The notes beneath the pieces were generated by a model, which had not been told where the DNA came from, made no database searches, and was given only the letters and a program-made list of their open reading frames with translations. A stretch of 35,142 bases of DNA. Origin: JAEUSE01 sp964648985 (GTDB lineage Bacteria; Patescibacteriota; Doudnabacteria; UBA920). The stretch spans positions 1 through 35,142 of the forward strand of contig CAZYMS010000014.1 in assembly GCA_964648985.1 (NCBI GenBank). The letters are read 5' to 3'. Position 1 is the stretch's first letter. The number at the start of each line of letters is the position of its first letter. Shown in pieces: positions 1-8,217 of this stretch. Made by a program: the position numbers and the translations under genes.

Positions 1-141
1 ACTAACTTCGCGTGATGGCTGATAGCCCGCTAGCCTCTCCAGAGTTGCTTCTCTGCGTACCTCTTTCATATGCAGTCCGGCATTTATTGCGGGAGCTTCG
101 TTTATAATACCATGACCACTCATTGGACGTTCTAAACTCAT
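1..141 (-). CDS. Hypothetical protein, N-terminal 47 codons only
   Basis: A reading frame opens with ATG at 139-141 and runs 47 codons without a stop off the left edge of the window. The visible product begins MSLERPMSGHG and contains a charged stretch (KEVRREATLERL). I recognise no family. The frame is supported by a good promoter just upstream (TTGACC, 17 bp, TAAATT). There is no clear SD sequence. The true protein length is unknown because the gene is cut by the window edge. Confidence 0.5.
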   Translation of the reverse strand, partial: MSLERPMSGHGIINEAPAINAGLHMKEVRREATLERLAGYQPSREVS

Positions 142-175
142 AAATATTTGTTTCTTTCTACTACTGTATATATGG

Positions 176-204
176 AATTTAACACTGCTACGCCTACAGG
201 TCAA
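176..204 (-). promoter_or_regulatory. Sigma70-type promoter for the gene at the left edge
   Basis: On the minus strand TTGACC (199-204) is followed after 17 bp by TAAATT (176-181). It points at the ATG at 141. The rest of the gap up to 356 is AT-rich and I see no gene or clear terminator in it. Confidence 0.5.
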
Positions 205-356
205 GATGTATTTTTTGTTTTAGTTATAATCGAACTTAGGTTTTTATGTTTTGACTGAGCACAAAAACTTTTTGTCAACTAGCTAACTCGTAACTCACTC
301 ATATACATTTGACTTTTCGCAAATGAAAGTGTGATAAATTATTTCATTATCAAAAT

Positions 357-1220
357 CTATATAGAATCTCTCAACTTTTTTAAAATCTTCAGATCTTCTT
401 TTACCTTGTCGTGTTCTGTTTCTAAAATAAGTGGGAACACCCCTTTAGTTTTTGCGGAGTTCTTTTTGAGTTCGCCCAAAAAAGCTTTAAAACCATCTAT
501 GCCTATATGACCATCGCCTATATGCTCGTGGCGGTCCTTATGAGAACCGAACTCTGGCTTACTATCATTCACGTGACTCATGCACATGTTTTTAAGGCCA
601 ATGACTGCGTCAAACTTTTTAAAAGTTGCGGCCGCATCATTTTTTGTACGAATGTCATAGCCAGAAGCAAAGGCATGCTGCGTATCATAGCAAATACCCC
701 CAAAACCTTTATGCCTTTTTAGAGGGGTCATGAGTTCTTCCAATTCTTCAAATGTATCGCCTATAACCTGGCCTGCGCCAGCAGATATTTCTATGAGCAG
801 CTTTGTAGAGCCTGTGTAGCCCTCTAGAACCTTCAAGAGGCCCTCCTGTGCCTGCTTCATACCAACTTCCTCTCCCAGATCTTTAAAACTACCAGGATGG
901 AACATAACGTAGCTGGCACCAAGGAGACTTCCCCGGTCCAGCTCGCCTCGCACAATGGCTATAGACCCATGAAAAGTACTCGGTTTAGCCGAGCCAAAAT
1001 TCAGTATATACGGAGCATGGATAACAAACTCTTTTAATTTATACTTTTCCATTTCCGACTTAAACTGCCCTACCACTTCTGGTGTAATAGGCGCTGCTGC
1101 CCCACCATGCGGACTCCGACTAAATATTTGAAATGTCTCACATCCTAAGTCCGCCGCGTTCTTTGGTGCGTTAAATATTCCACCCGCTATTGACACATGA
1201 CAGCCAATTTTTATATCCAT
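357..1220 (-). CDS. nfo: Endonuclease IV (apurinic/apyrimidinic endonuclease)
   Basis: This is a 287-residue AP endonuclease of the Nfo/Apn1 family, the same size as E. coli Nfo. It cleaves 5' of abasic sites in base-excision repair using a tri-zinc centre. The metal-ligand motifs appear in order: VIHAPY near residue 65, FHPGSF near 105, IEISAG near 140, the CYDTQHAFASGYD segment near 175, a histidine-rich segment (HVND then HKDRHEHIG) near 215, and LILETEH near 265. The start ATG lies 4 nt after the stop of the upstream aminotransferase, so the two genes are probably one transcript. It would act downstream of the uracil-DNA glycosylase encoded at 17562-18182. No clear terminator follows. Confidence 0.96.
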   Translation of the reverse strand: MDIKIGCHVSIAGGIFNAPKNAADLGCETFQIFSRSPHGGAAAPITPEVVGQFKSEMEKYKLKEFVIHAPYILNFGSAKPSTFHGSIAIVRGELDRGSLLGASYVMFHPGSFKDLGEEVGMKQAQEGLLKVLEGYTGSTKLLIEISAGAGQVIGDTFEELEELMTPLKRHKGFGGICYDTQHAFASGYDIRTKNDAAATFKKFDAVIGLKNMCMSHVNDSKPEFGSHKDRHEHIGDGHIGIDGFKAFLGELKKNSAKTKGVFPLILETEHDKVKEDLKILKKLRDSI

Positions 1221-1224
1221 ACAT

Positions 1225-2160
1225 TTATCTTACACTAGTTAGCCAGTTCTTGAATTTATCAACTTTTCCATATTGCACTAGCTCATATTGTTCAGAAAGT
1301 TTTCGGGTAATTGTTCCAACACTCCCCATCCCCACCCTGCGTTTATCTACCGATATTATTGGTGCTATGCGTGCACTGGAACCACAAAAGAATAACTCAT
1401 CCGCCATATAAAGCTCGCTTCTATCTATAGGGCGAACTACTACTGGCAAGCTGAGATAATCTGCGATTGCAATAATAGTATCTCGGGTAATGCCTTCGAG
1501 TATGTCGGAAGTCACGGCCGGAGTTATAAGCACGCTATCTCGAACCATAAAGATATTTGCAACCGTACCTTCTGTTACATGACCATCTCTGTCTAAACAA
1601 ATAGCTTCGTCAAAACCATTAAGTAATGCCTCATTTTTCATGAGACTATTACTCACATAAAGACCATTTACCTTTGCGCGCGCAGGAATAGCGTCATCTT
1701 CCACATGCCGCCACGAGCTTACGCATACGTGTATTCCCTCCTTTTTGTAAAACTGGCCCATGGGATATACGTATACGGAAAAACTGTTTTTTAAATCCTG
1801 AATACGAGTACCTGCAATAAGCTCATCTATGAAGATACTCGCTCGTACCAAAACATTTTCCTGAATAACATTCTTCCGTAATAACTCGCGTATGAGCTGT
1901 TCGAACTTTTCGTATGGATGGCTTTCCGAAAAATCTGCAAAGCCCATTATGCGCGCAGAATTGCACAAACGCTTCCAGTGATCTCGCAAACGAAATACGT
2001 GTAGCTGTTTTTTCTCTGCATCCCAAACCACGTTGAACACTGTATATATGGCAAGGCCATATAAAACCGGCGAAGACGCAATGCTTACATTTGCCTCCGT
2101 AAACGGTATAAGTTCATTACGAAATATGGCTATGCTGGTTTTATAATCAAAAGTAGACAT
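1225..2160 (-). CDS. ilvE: PLP-dependent class IV aminotransferase, branched-chain type
   Basis: This is a fold-type IV pyridoxal-phosphate enzyme of about 311 residues. The Schiff-base lysine is in ARAKVNGLYVSNS; it is followed by EGTVANIFMV and SDILEGITRDTI, the segments around the phosphate site, and then FFCGSSARIAPI. These match branched-chain amino-acid transaminases best, but D-amino-acid transaminase and aminodeoxychorismate lyase share the fold, so the substrate is inferred. The ATG at 2160 is preferred over an in-frame TTG at 2178 that lies inside an AT-rich repeat. There is no SD sequence. The gene ends 4 nt before nfo. An isolated BCAT in a reduced genome could serve amino-acid salvage. 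Confidence 0.85.
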   Translation of the reverse strand: MSTFDYKTSIAIFRNELIPFTEANVSIASSPVLYGLAIYTVFNVVWDAEKKQLHVFRLRDHWKRLCNSARIMGFADFSESHPYEKFEQLIRELLRKNVIQENVLVRASIFIDELIAGTRIQDLKNSFSVYVYPMGQFYKKEGIHVCVSSWRHVEDDAIPARAKVNGLYVSNSLMKNEALLNGFDEAICLDRDGHVTEGTVANIFMVRDSVLITPAVTSDILEGITRDTIIAIADYLSLPVVVRPIDRSELYMADELFFCGSSARIAPIISVDKRRVGMGSVGTITRKLSEQYELVQYGKVDKFKNWLTSVR

Positions 2161-2164
2161 AAGA

Positions 2165-2279
2165 AAATCAAAATTCAAAATGAAAAATGCAAAACTACAA
2201 CTAAAAAATTTAAACTCATAGGTTAGTTAATAGTTTCGACTTGAAGTTTTGACTTTTGCGTTTTAAGTTTTTAGTTATC
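2165..2279 (-). repeat. AT-rich imperfect inverted repeat between genes
   Basis: Between the M16 peptidase stop and the aminotransferase start lies about 115 bp of low-complexity sequence. The left half on plus is built of units such as AAAATTCAAAATG and GCAAAACTACAACT. The right half, read on minus, shows the same style (AAAACTTAAAACGC, AAGTCAAAACTTC). The two halves form an imperfect palindrome centred near 2219. A second element of the same character lies at 5735-5870. No protein reading is supported. Confidence 0.5.
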
Positions 2280-3557
2280 TTAGAATTTAACTATCTTTTC
2301 CAAACTCTTTTGTAGCGCACCGTCTTTGTACGGCCCCACTACTACAAGCGACAATGTTTTTGACTGAAAAATTTCTTTAGCAACTTTTTGTATATCTGCA
2401 GCAGTGACTTTATCTATTCTGTCGAAAGCCTCTTGCGGAGTACGCATTTGTTTTTTGAATGCCGCCTGCTCCAAGTACCAATCGAGTCTGACCTGATTGT
2501 CTTCCAGCGCCAGAGTGGTTTTACCTTTCATATACTCTTTTGCCTTGTGAAGCTCTTTATCTGCCACCGGCGTATCTACCATACGTCGCAGCTCAGAGAG
2601 AATTACCTGCACCGCCTCTTCTACTTTCTGTATTTGCACTCCAGCTGATACATAAAATTGTCCGGTATCCTGAAAAGTTCCTGGAGCACACCGGACATAG
2701 TATGCCAGTCCACGCTTTTCGCGAATTTCATCCCACAGACGACTACTCATACCCCCTCCGAGTACCGTAGACAGTGTTGTCATAGCAGAATTGCGTGGAT
2801 CGTTATTAGCAAACGCCTTAAATCCTATTAATAGATGGGCCTGTTCAGCATCTTTATAAGTTACTTCTACTCGTGGCCTTGACTGGGCATCTCTCGCCTT
2901 AGTCCATCCCCCACTTCGCCGCTTAGGCAAAGCAGCCCAGCGCTCTTTTACAAGCTTGTTTAATTCTTTTTCACTGAACTTCCCTGAAATACCAATAAGC
3001 ATATTGCTTGGCTGGTAGTGGCGTTTCATATACGTACGGAACATGTCCGGGGTGAAGCTCGTAATGGTCTCTTTAACACCCACTATGTCTCGGCCAAGTG
3101 CATGACCGGGCCACATAAGAGCATCCAAGGCATTTTCCGCTACGGCCTGGGGCATATCTTTATACATATTCATCTCTTCAACAATTACCCCCTTCTCTTT
3201 TTCAAGTTCACCTGCGTCAAAAAGAGGCTCCTGAATCATGTCGGAGATAATATCGAAAATGAGCGACAAATATTTACTGTGTGATTTTATGTAATACTGA
3301 GTGGATTCTTTGCTGGTAAATGCATTCATATCACCACCAATACCGTCGACGATTTCGTTTATGGCTAAGGCAGTTGGGTACTTCTTAGTGCCCTTAAATA
3401 AAAAGTGTTCAAGAAAGTGAGAAATTCCCGCTTCTTTTTCTGACTCGCTCCGTGAGCCAGTCTTTATAAATACGTCTACGACTACACTTTCTGCATCGTG
3501 GCTGGGTACGGTAATAATACTGAGCCCATTCGGCAATACTTGTTTTGTAAATTTCAT
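2280..3557 (-). CDS. M16-family zinc metallopeptidase (processing-peptidase-like)
   Basis: This 425-residue single-unit M16 peptidase is about the size of bacterial PqqL/YmxG-type and mitochondrial-processing-peptidase-like enzymes. The inverted zinc motif HxxEH is intact as HFLEH near residue 54, with the downstream glutamate in EKGVIVEEM. The C-terminal half has the usual inactive repeat (HLLIGFKA, then GGGMSSRLWDEIREKRGLAYYV). The substrate is unknown; family members degrade small peptides or process leaders. The ATG at 3557 is chosen because it begins the conserved FTKQVLPNGL strand. It has no SD sequence, and an AATATT hexamer sits 6 nt before it, consistent with a leaderless message. 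Confidence 0.92.
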   Translation of the reverse strand: MKFTKQVLPNGLSIITVPSHDAESVVVDVFIKTGSRSESEKEAGISHFLEHFLFKGTKKYPTALAINEIVDGIGGDMNAFTSKESTQYYIKSHSKYLSLIFDIISDMIQEPLFDAGELEKEKGVIVEEMNMYKDMPQAVAENALDALMWPGHALGRDIVGVKETITSFTPDMFRTYMKRHYQPSNMLIGISGKFSEKELNKLVKERWAALPKRRSGGWTKARDAQSRPRVEVTYKDAEQAHLLIGFKAFANNDPRNSAMTTLSTVLGGGMSSRLWDEIREKRGLAYYVRCAPGTFQDTGQFYVSAGVQIQKVEEAVQVILSELRRMVDTPVADKELHKAKEYMKGKTTLALEDNQVRLDWYLEQAAFKKQMRTPQEAFDRIDKVTAADIQKVAKEIFQSKTLSLVVVGPYKDGALQKSLEKIVKF

Positions 3558-3614
3558 AAGTAAAATATTCGGAAAATAAAAAAGCATCGCCCCGTCAACG
3601 CTTCCGACTGGCTT

Positions 3615-3648
3615 TTAGTATGATACTAATTCGGGCACGACTGCGCAA
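3615..3648 (-). promoter_or_regulatory. Possible promoter overlapping a 15-bp palindrome, upstream of the M16 gene
   Basis: On minus, TTGCGC (643-648 of this thousand) is followed after 17 bp by TATCAT (620-625). The -10 lies inside the perfect palindrome TTAGTATGATACTAA (3615-3629), which could be an operator. This would be an alternative to the leaderless -10 immediately before the M16 start codon. Confidence 0.35.
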
Positions 3649-3656
3649 ACACCATG

Positions 3657-4238
3657 CTACTCTTGGATACTGGCGAAGTACTGTTTCAAATACCCAGGAG
3701 CCTCTTGTAGGGTATCTACGCCTAAGCGGTCTGCAAGCCATTCCTTGCAGAGCTTGCGCACCTCCCTTCCGTGCTGCGTGTCTGTAATCACCTCTGCTTC
3801 AATAAAATATTCCTCCCGTACCCCGAAATTCACCTTATCGAGTGATACGGTAGCAGACCAGTCTCCAATTAAACCAGTAAAATTATGTCTTTTTTTAAAT
3901 ACCCTAGGGCAATCTATGGACGCTAGCGCGAACGATTCACCATATTCACTCTGGCTCGTTACCCGAGAATCCTCTAAACGCACCTTCTTGCCAAAATTAT
4001 CTTTTGCACTATATTTTCTATCCCACGAATAGCTCACTTGCCCTACATCATCGGTAGTTTTTCGAATGCGCTCAAAGTCAAAACCACCAAGTGTAGAAGG
4101 TTCATAGGATACATACGTATCCTCCTGCTCAGCAATTCCCAAGTCGGCAAATCCAAGTTGGGTTATTAATTTAGGAAATTGCGCATAGTCAGATTCAAAT
4201 ATTTGATATTTAACTTCAGCTTCTACATGTACACTCAT
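3657..4238 (-). CDS. CYTH-domain protein (class IV adenylyl cyclase / triphosphatase fold)
   Basis: The 193-residue product has the CYTH triphosphate-tunnel signature. EAEVK at residues 6-10 is the ExExK metal motif; FERIRK, KKRHNF, ATVSLDKVNFG and FIEAEV supply the basic and acidic tunnel strands. Family members hydrolyse inorganic triphosphate or thiamine triphosphate, or make cAMP; the sequence alone does not decide which. The gene is monocistronic. It has no SD, and AATAAT lies exactly 6 nt before the ATG. A long palindrome sits just upstream at 4282-4317. Confidence 0.85.
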   Translation of the reverse strand: MSVHVEAEVKYQIFESDYAQFPKLITQLGFADLGIAEQEDTYVSYEPSTLGGFDFERIRKTTDDVGQVSYSWDRKYSAKDNFGKKVRLEDSRVTSQSEYGESFALASIDCPRVFKKRHNFTGLIGDWSATVSLDKVNFGVREEYFIEAEVITDTQHGREVRKLCKEWLADRLGVDTLQEAPGYLKQYFASIQE

Positions 4239-4281
4239 ACATTTATTATTCTGCTGTAATGCGCCAGCAGGAATCTATATG

Positions 4282-4317
4282 ATACAACGTTTTTCGTAGT
4301 CACGAAAAACGTTGTAT
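4282..4317 (-). terminator. 36-bp perfect hairpin between glyS and the CYTH gene
   Basis: Two 16-nt arms (starting ATACAACG and ending CGTTGTAT) pair perfectly around the loop AGTC. It lies downstream of the glyS stop on the same strand, so a transcription-ending or mRNA-stabilising hairpin is the simple reading. There is no proper U-tract on the minus strand (TATCATATAG follows), so the terminator call is tentative. Confidence 0.5.
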
Positions 4318-4342
4318 TTGCTTTATAAAAGTGGGATATTTA

Positions 4343-5728
4343 CTACTTTATTTTATTTGCAAAGTAAGACGCGAGATCAACAATAGCAATACGCTCTTGT
4401 TCAGCTGTATCACGGTCACGGACAGTAACTGTTTCATTTTCTAACGTGTCAAAGTCAACCGTAATGCAGAACGGTGTGCCAATTTCATCTTGGCTATAGT
4501 AGCGCTTTCCGACATTTCCACGATCATCCCACGCAGCATTTATACCCGTCTCGCGTAATGTTTGATATATCCCTCGTGCCTTATCTACTAGCTCTGGCTT
4601 GTTCTTAAGCAGTGGAAATACAGCCACCTTGTAGGGAGCAAGTTTAGGAGGTAATGCTAAGTAAGTTCTTGTTTCACCGTTTCGCTCTTCTTCACGATAG
4701 AACTCAAATAGCGTTGAAAGGAATAGCCTGTTAAACCCGCCAGATGCTTCAACAATATATGGATTAAATTTTTCATTGGTAGCATCGTCAAAATAAGTCA
4801 AATCTTGTCCCGAGAACTTTGAGTGCTGATCAAGGTCATAGCTACCACGGTTATGCAACCCTTCCATTTCCTTAAAACCCATACCGGCGAAGTTATACTC
4901 AATATCCCAAGCATCTCTGGCATAGAATGCGCGCTCGTCATCGGCATGCTGGCGCCAGCGTAATCGCTCTTTTGCAAATCCTAAGTATTCAGCAAAAAAA
5001 TCCATTCGGTATGTTTTCCACTCTTCATAGTATTTATCTGCGTCTTCAGGTCTGCAAAAGTACTGAACATCCATTTGCTCAAATTCACGGGTGCGGAATA
5101 AGAAATTCTTTACGGTAATTTCATTGCGAAATGCCTTACCTATTTGAGCAATACCAAACGGCAACTTTCTCCTAGTGGTTTCCTGAACTGCTTTCCAGTC
5201 AAGGTATATATTCTGACAGCTCTCACCTTTCAAATATACTAGAGTGGTATCGTCCTCTGTTGCACCCAGATGAGTCTTAACAAGCTGGTTAAACTTTTTT
5301 ACGTCTGAAAGCGCATTACCATCCGGACTTTTCAGGCCTTTTGCTTTAATGAGGTCGGTAGCTTGGTTAGTGGTTAAACCGCCCGCGTTCTCCATAAGTC
5401 CAGCCTCTTCAATGAGGTGGTCGGCACGGTAGCGCTTATGTGTAACTAAATCCTCAACTAAGAGATCTGCAAAGCCGCCTACATGGCCGCTGGCCTCCCA
5501 CACGCGTGGATGCATAAAAATAGCCCCCTCTATCTCCACTACGTCATCACGCTTCTGAGTGTTCCAATATCGCCATGCCTGCTCCAAATTTTTCTTAAGC
5601 AGGAATCCAAGTGGTCCGTAATCGTACGTCGCAGCAAAACCACCGTATATTTCCGATGAAGGAAATACGAATCCGCGACGCTTACATAAGCTAATAATTT
5701 TATCCATCATTTCCGTATTGTTTGCCAT
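4343..5728 (-). CDS. glyS: Glycyl-tRNA synthetase, homodimeric class II type
   Basis: The 461-residue enzyme charges tRNA-Gly. It is of the alpha2 type found in archaea, eukaryotes and many bacteria, not the heterotetrameric GlyQ/GlyS. The N-terminus KRRGFVFPSSEIYGG leads into the motif-1 region (YGPLGFLLKKN). Motif 2 is FRNEITVKNFLFRTREFEQMD. GFNRLFLSTLFEF is the motif-3 area, followed by the anticodon-binding domain (LAPYKVAVFPL and DRGNVGKRYYSQDEIGTPFC). The start ATG has no SD; an ATG seven codons in is an alternative. Its leader carries a T-box (5877-6010), so expression should rise when tRNA-Gly is uncharged. Confidence 0.96.
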   Translation of the reverse strand: MANNTEMMDKIISLCKRRGFVFPSSEIYGGFAATYDYGPLGFLLKKNLEQAWRYWNTQKRDDVVEIEGAIFMHPRVWEASGHVGGFADLLVEDLVTHKRYRADHLIEEAGLMENAGGLTTNQATDLIKAKGLKSPDGNALSDVKKFNQLVKTHLGATEDDTTLVYLKGESCQNIYLDWKAVQETTRRKLPFGIAQIGKAFRNEITVKNFLFRTREFEQMDVQYFCRPEDADKYYEEWKTYRMDFFAEYLGFAKERLRWRQHADDERAFYARDAWDIEYNFAGMGFKEMEGLHNRGSYDLDQHSKFSGQDLTYFDDATNEKFNPYIVEASGGFNRLFLSTLFEFYREEERNGETRTYLALPPKLAPYKVAVFPLLKNKPELVDKARGIYQTLRETGINAAWDDRGNVGKRYYSQDEIGTPFCITVDFDTLENETVTVRDRDTAEQERIAIVDLASYFANKIK

Positions 5729-5734
5729 ACTGGC

Positions 5735-5870
5735 TTAAATTCCAAATTTCAAGTAACAATTTCCAAATAAATCCCAAATGCGAATATCGAAAATTCAAAA
5801 ACTAATGGCCTAAGCTTTTGAGTTTATATATTGGAATTTGTTTGTTATTTGATGCTTGAATTTTGTTGCT
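5735..5870 (-). repeat. AT-rich imperfect inverted repeat in the glyS leader
   Basis: About 135 bp between the T-box terminator and the glyS start. The left half on plus has CCAAATTTCAAGTAACAA and CCAAATAAATCCCAAATG. The right half read on minus has AGCAACAAAATTCAAGC and AAATAACAAACAAATTCC. The halves mirror each other around GGCCTAAGC near 5810. It has the same character as the element at 2165-2279 and would lengthen the 5' UTR of glyS. Confidence 0.5.
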
Positions 5871-5876
5871 TAATAA

Positions 5877-6010
5877 TAAAAACTCGTCTCTAAATATAAT
5901 TTCTTATATCTAGGGACGAGTCTTCACCCGCGGTTCCACCCTATTTCCCGGTCGTAAGACTCGGGCTGCTTTATTCAATTTTGCTCCAGCGCGCCACTGC
6001 CTTCATAGCT
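5877..6010 (-). promoter_or_regulatory. Glycine T-box riboswitch with short Stem I, controlling glyS
   Basis: On minus the T-box consensus AGGGTGGAACCGCGG lies at 5928-5942. Its UAGGG (5939-5943) pairs with CCCUA (5911-5915) to form the antiterminator around the tRNA-binding bulge. The bulge reads UGGA, and its A would pair with the U73 discriminator of tRNA-Gly. The competing terminator (882-921 of this block) has a perfect ACTCGTC/GACGAGT base, a long AU stem, a GAAA loop and a following U-run. A Stem-III-like hairpin CCCG...CGGG is just upstream. Only about 70 nt lie between the predicted start and the T-box, so Stem I is far shorter than the usual ~100 nt. A GAAGGCA segment (GGC codon at 5999-6001) is the candidate specifier. 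Confidence 0.88.
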
Positions 6011-6016
6011 ATATGT

Positions 6017-6046
6017 AGTATAGTACCATACTCTGATAAATGTCAA
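6017..6046 (-). promoter_or_regulatory. Strong sigma70-type promoter for the T-box/glyS transcript
   Basis: Perfect TTGACA (6041-6046 on minus) is followed after 18 bp by TATACT (6017-6022). Initiation would fall near 6010, which sets the 5' end of the T-box leader. Confidence 0.75.
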
Positions 6047-6081
6047 AATCGCAGCCAGAACCCGTAGGCCCAACTGCGATT
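6047..6081 (-). terminator. Terminator of the lipoprotein gene
   Basis: AATCGCAG (047-054) pairs with CTGCGATT (074-081), and on minus the stem is followed by TTTTG. It lies about 125 nt past the lipoprotein stop at 6208 and abuts the -35 of the glyS promoter. I see no gene in 6082-6207. Confidence 0.5.
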
Positions 6082-6207
6082 GGAAAACCGAACCTCTATG
6101 ACAAGTCCGGCATATATTTTTGCAACCGGTCAGGAATGGGTAGCCGGCAGACCAGGAGACAAAACAGCGCCCCGAGGCAACACCCAACCCAAGCAAGAGA
6201 CAAAGCA

Positions 6208-6948
6208 TCACGAAGCCGTATACACATACAACCTCCTCCAAGCTATTTGACCTCCCGTAGGCAATGCTGGTCCTGTTGGGATTGGCGGGACAACTTTCTC
6301 CATGGGTTTTTGCCAAAGGGGGAAATACACTCTTCCCTGGCTGCCCCACGCATCAAGCGTTTGTCTCTGACAGAACTGTCGCGCTACCATGCCTTGAAAC
6401 AGCAGGAGTATATCATGCTTCTGCGTTTCAGTTGGCTCGTCGCTTTGCATCTTAGCCTCAATTTCTGCACAAATTTTTTCACCGTCGGCAAAAAGCTGAG
6501 TGAGATACTTTTGCGCAGGCTCGTCGCTGACTAAAGTCTCCGCACTAACGTAGGGCTCCGAAACAAGAACCGCAAAAAATGCCTGATCATGATTCGTGAA
6601 CCTACCTTTGTAGTGTTCAACCTTACCATCGGGGCTTTGTTGAGTATAGAAGTACTCTACTGCCACCAAGGCAACTTTAGCGTCTTCTTCGGCACCAACC
6701 ACGCCAATATCAAAGTGGATTTCGCTTCCGTTTTTTCGGCCTTGTACCAGCCGAACACCATGACAACGAAGCCCCTCCGCCTGCTCCGAAGAAAAGACTA
6801 CGAAATCAGCGCTGGTACACTGACTCGAAGGTGCAGGGGCCTGATTCGCCCCTGGCACGACTGGGGGCTGTTGCTCCAAACCACCTTGTCGATGACAGGC
6901 AAAACAAAGTAAGGACACGCACAGTAAAACCATTCGCAAGAGTTGCAT
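6208..6948 (-). CDS. Predicted lipoprotein of unknown function
   Basis: The 246-residue product starts with a lipoprotein signal: MQLLRMVLLC leads to the lipobox LCFAC with the acceptor cysteine near residue 18. A Pro/Ala/Gln-rich linker follows (QQPPVVPGANQAPAPS), then a globular domain with several cysteines. No family is recognised. The start is well supported by GAGGAGG six nt before the ATG, one of the few strong SD sequences in the window. Base composition is richer in G+C than in the housekeeping neighbours. It stands alone with its own terminator. It is probably anchored on the outer face of the cytoplasmic membrane. Confidence 0.75.
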   Translation of the reverse strand: MQLLRMVLLCVSLLCFACHRQGGLEQQPPVVPGANQAPAPSSQCTSADFVVFSSEQAEGLRCHGVRLVQGRKNGSEIHFDIGVVGAEEDAKVALVAVEYFYTQQSPDGKVEHYKGRFTNHDQAFFAVLVSEPYVSAETLVSDEPAQKYLTQLFADGEKICAEIEAKMQSDEPTETQKHDILLLFQGMVARQFCQRQTLDAWGSQGRVYFPLWQKPMEKVVPPIPTGPALPTGGQIAWRRLYVYTAS

Positions 6949-7106
6949 ACATTTTCCTCCTCACAACCGTAATACCATGACCTTCACCGTACTGTCGTCT
7001 GACGCGGCAAAAATCATATAAGAGTACCACAGATACAAAAAGCTCGGCAAGAGTGTACGAAATCAAAATGCTCTGGATATAGAGCCAAGTAACATCTATA
7101 AAAAAT

Positions 7107-8174
7107 TTACCGAGTCGCTTTATTAAAATGTATATCTACCGATATGTTACTATATGCTCTCTCAATATCTCCACGCAGCACGTCACCTTTGTCTTTCGTA
7201 TATGTTCCGGCTGCAGCTTTCTCTGCTATGTCTTGCATTTCCGAATCGAATGGATCTAGCGCAAGATGAAAATTCTTTCGCAAGGTAGTAATAGCTGTAG
7301 CAAGCCTTGCATTAAAACCACTAAGCGTTGCTTTAATGCTTGCATTCTTTTCTTCTATTGCCTCAGATGCAGCAACTAGATCTATATATTTATAAATCTC
7401 TCTGCTTATTCTTTGTAGTGGGTCAGTACTTCCATCTATCGTAATAGCATCAGCCATCTTTGCGTATGTACCACCCAACTCCGCAACACCCCGCCTCACC
7501 TCTTCAGCCACTGTATATGCATTCTGATAGCTATCCCATGGTGCTTCCCCCTCCCGAATACTATACGTAATAATACCGTCCGGGGTGACTGTATTTCCCA
7601 ACACTTTTGCACCTTTTAAATGGGTCGTTGCATACGCCTGGGCAAGCACACCTTCTTTTGCCACAAAAGATGTTATATCGGGTTGAGGTAAATAGGCAAT
7701 CCAATGAAATTCTTTGGGAAGTGCGTTTGTCTGCATAGCCTTGGCGATTACCCCATCGAACGTATCATCAGCCTCATCTTTGAGGTCTACTTTGGGAAGT
7801 TGGCCTATCTCGTACAAATTTACACTAGCCGCACCTTTATAAGTACCCGTCTCCAATTTCTTCAGAAGCGATATATGACCCTGGAGCTTACCATTGACTA
7901 GGGCCGGTTGCTCATGCCAACCCGATTCTGCTTTAGCGGATTGTGCATCAGTTTCTTTTTCAATATACGCCAAGCTACGAGGCTTTGCGTTTTTACTCTT
8001 TGCATAAGCCACTAGACGCGCCTCTCCCTGTGCCTGAGTTGCATCGCGAGATATTTCAACTGCATTGGAAGGCGTTTCAACTGAATCAAAAACATCTGCC
8101 CGCGCGGCAATTTCCGCAGCAGCAAGGCCAGCAACCCCTAGACCAGCATTTTTTATAAATTCTCTTCTATTCAT
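7107..8174 (-). CDS. Secreted protein with twin-arginine signal, unknown function
   Basis: The ATG at 8174 gives a 355-residue protein starting MNRREFIKNAGLGVAG, a textbook Tat signal (RRxFxK followed by a weakly hydrophobic Ala/Gly-rich stretch and the cleavage-like AARA). Reading from the upstream start at 8258 would put 28 extra residues before this signal and overlap tgt, so I reject it. The mature part is acidic and helix-rich, with no recognised domain and no cofactor-binding motif that would explain folding before export. It lies 43 nt downstream of the tgt stop and may be co-transcribed. A GGGAGGAA element sits about 30 nt upstream, too far for a standard SD. Confidence 0.72.
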   Translation of the reverse strand: MNRREFIKNAGLGVAGLAAAEIAARADVFDSVETPSNAVEISRDATQAQGEARLVAYAKSKNAKPRSLAYIEKETDAQSAKAESGWHEQPALVNGKLQGHISLLKKLETGTYKGAASVNLYEIGQLPKVDLKDEADDTFDGVIAKAMQTNALPKEFHWIAYLPQPDITSFVAKEGVLAQAYATTHLKGAKVLGNTVTPDGIITYSIREGEAPWDSYQNAYTVAEEVRRGVAELGGTYAKMADAITIDGSTDPLQRISREIYKYIDLVAASEAIEEKNASIKATLSGFNARLATAITTLRKNFHLALDPFDSEMQDIAEKAAAGTYTKDKGDVLRGDIERAYSNISVDIHFNKATR

Positions 8175-8217
8175 ATACTTGCTTTTTTCTTTTAACTGTT
8201 CCTCCCCCCATACGCCT

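Noticed and set aside
6040..6534. 164-codon open frame on plus
   Set aside because: Opposite the lipoprotein gene and the glyS promoter/T-box region, both better supported by signals.
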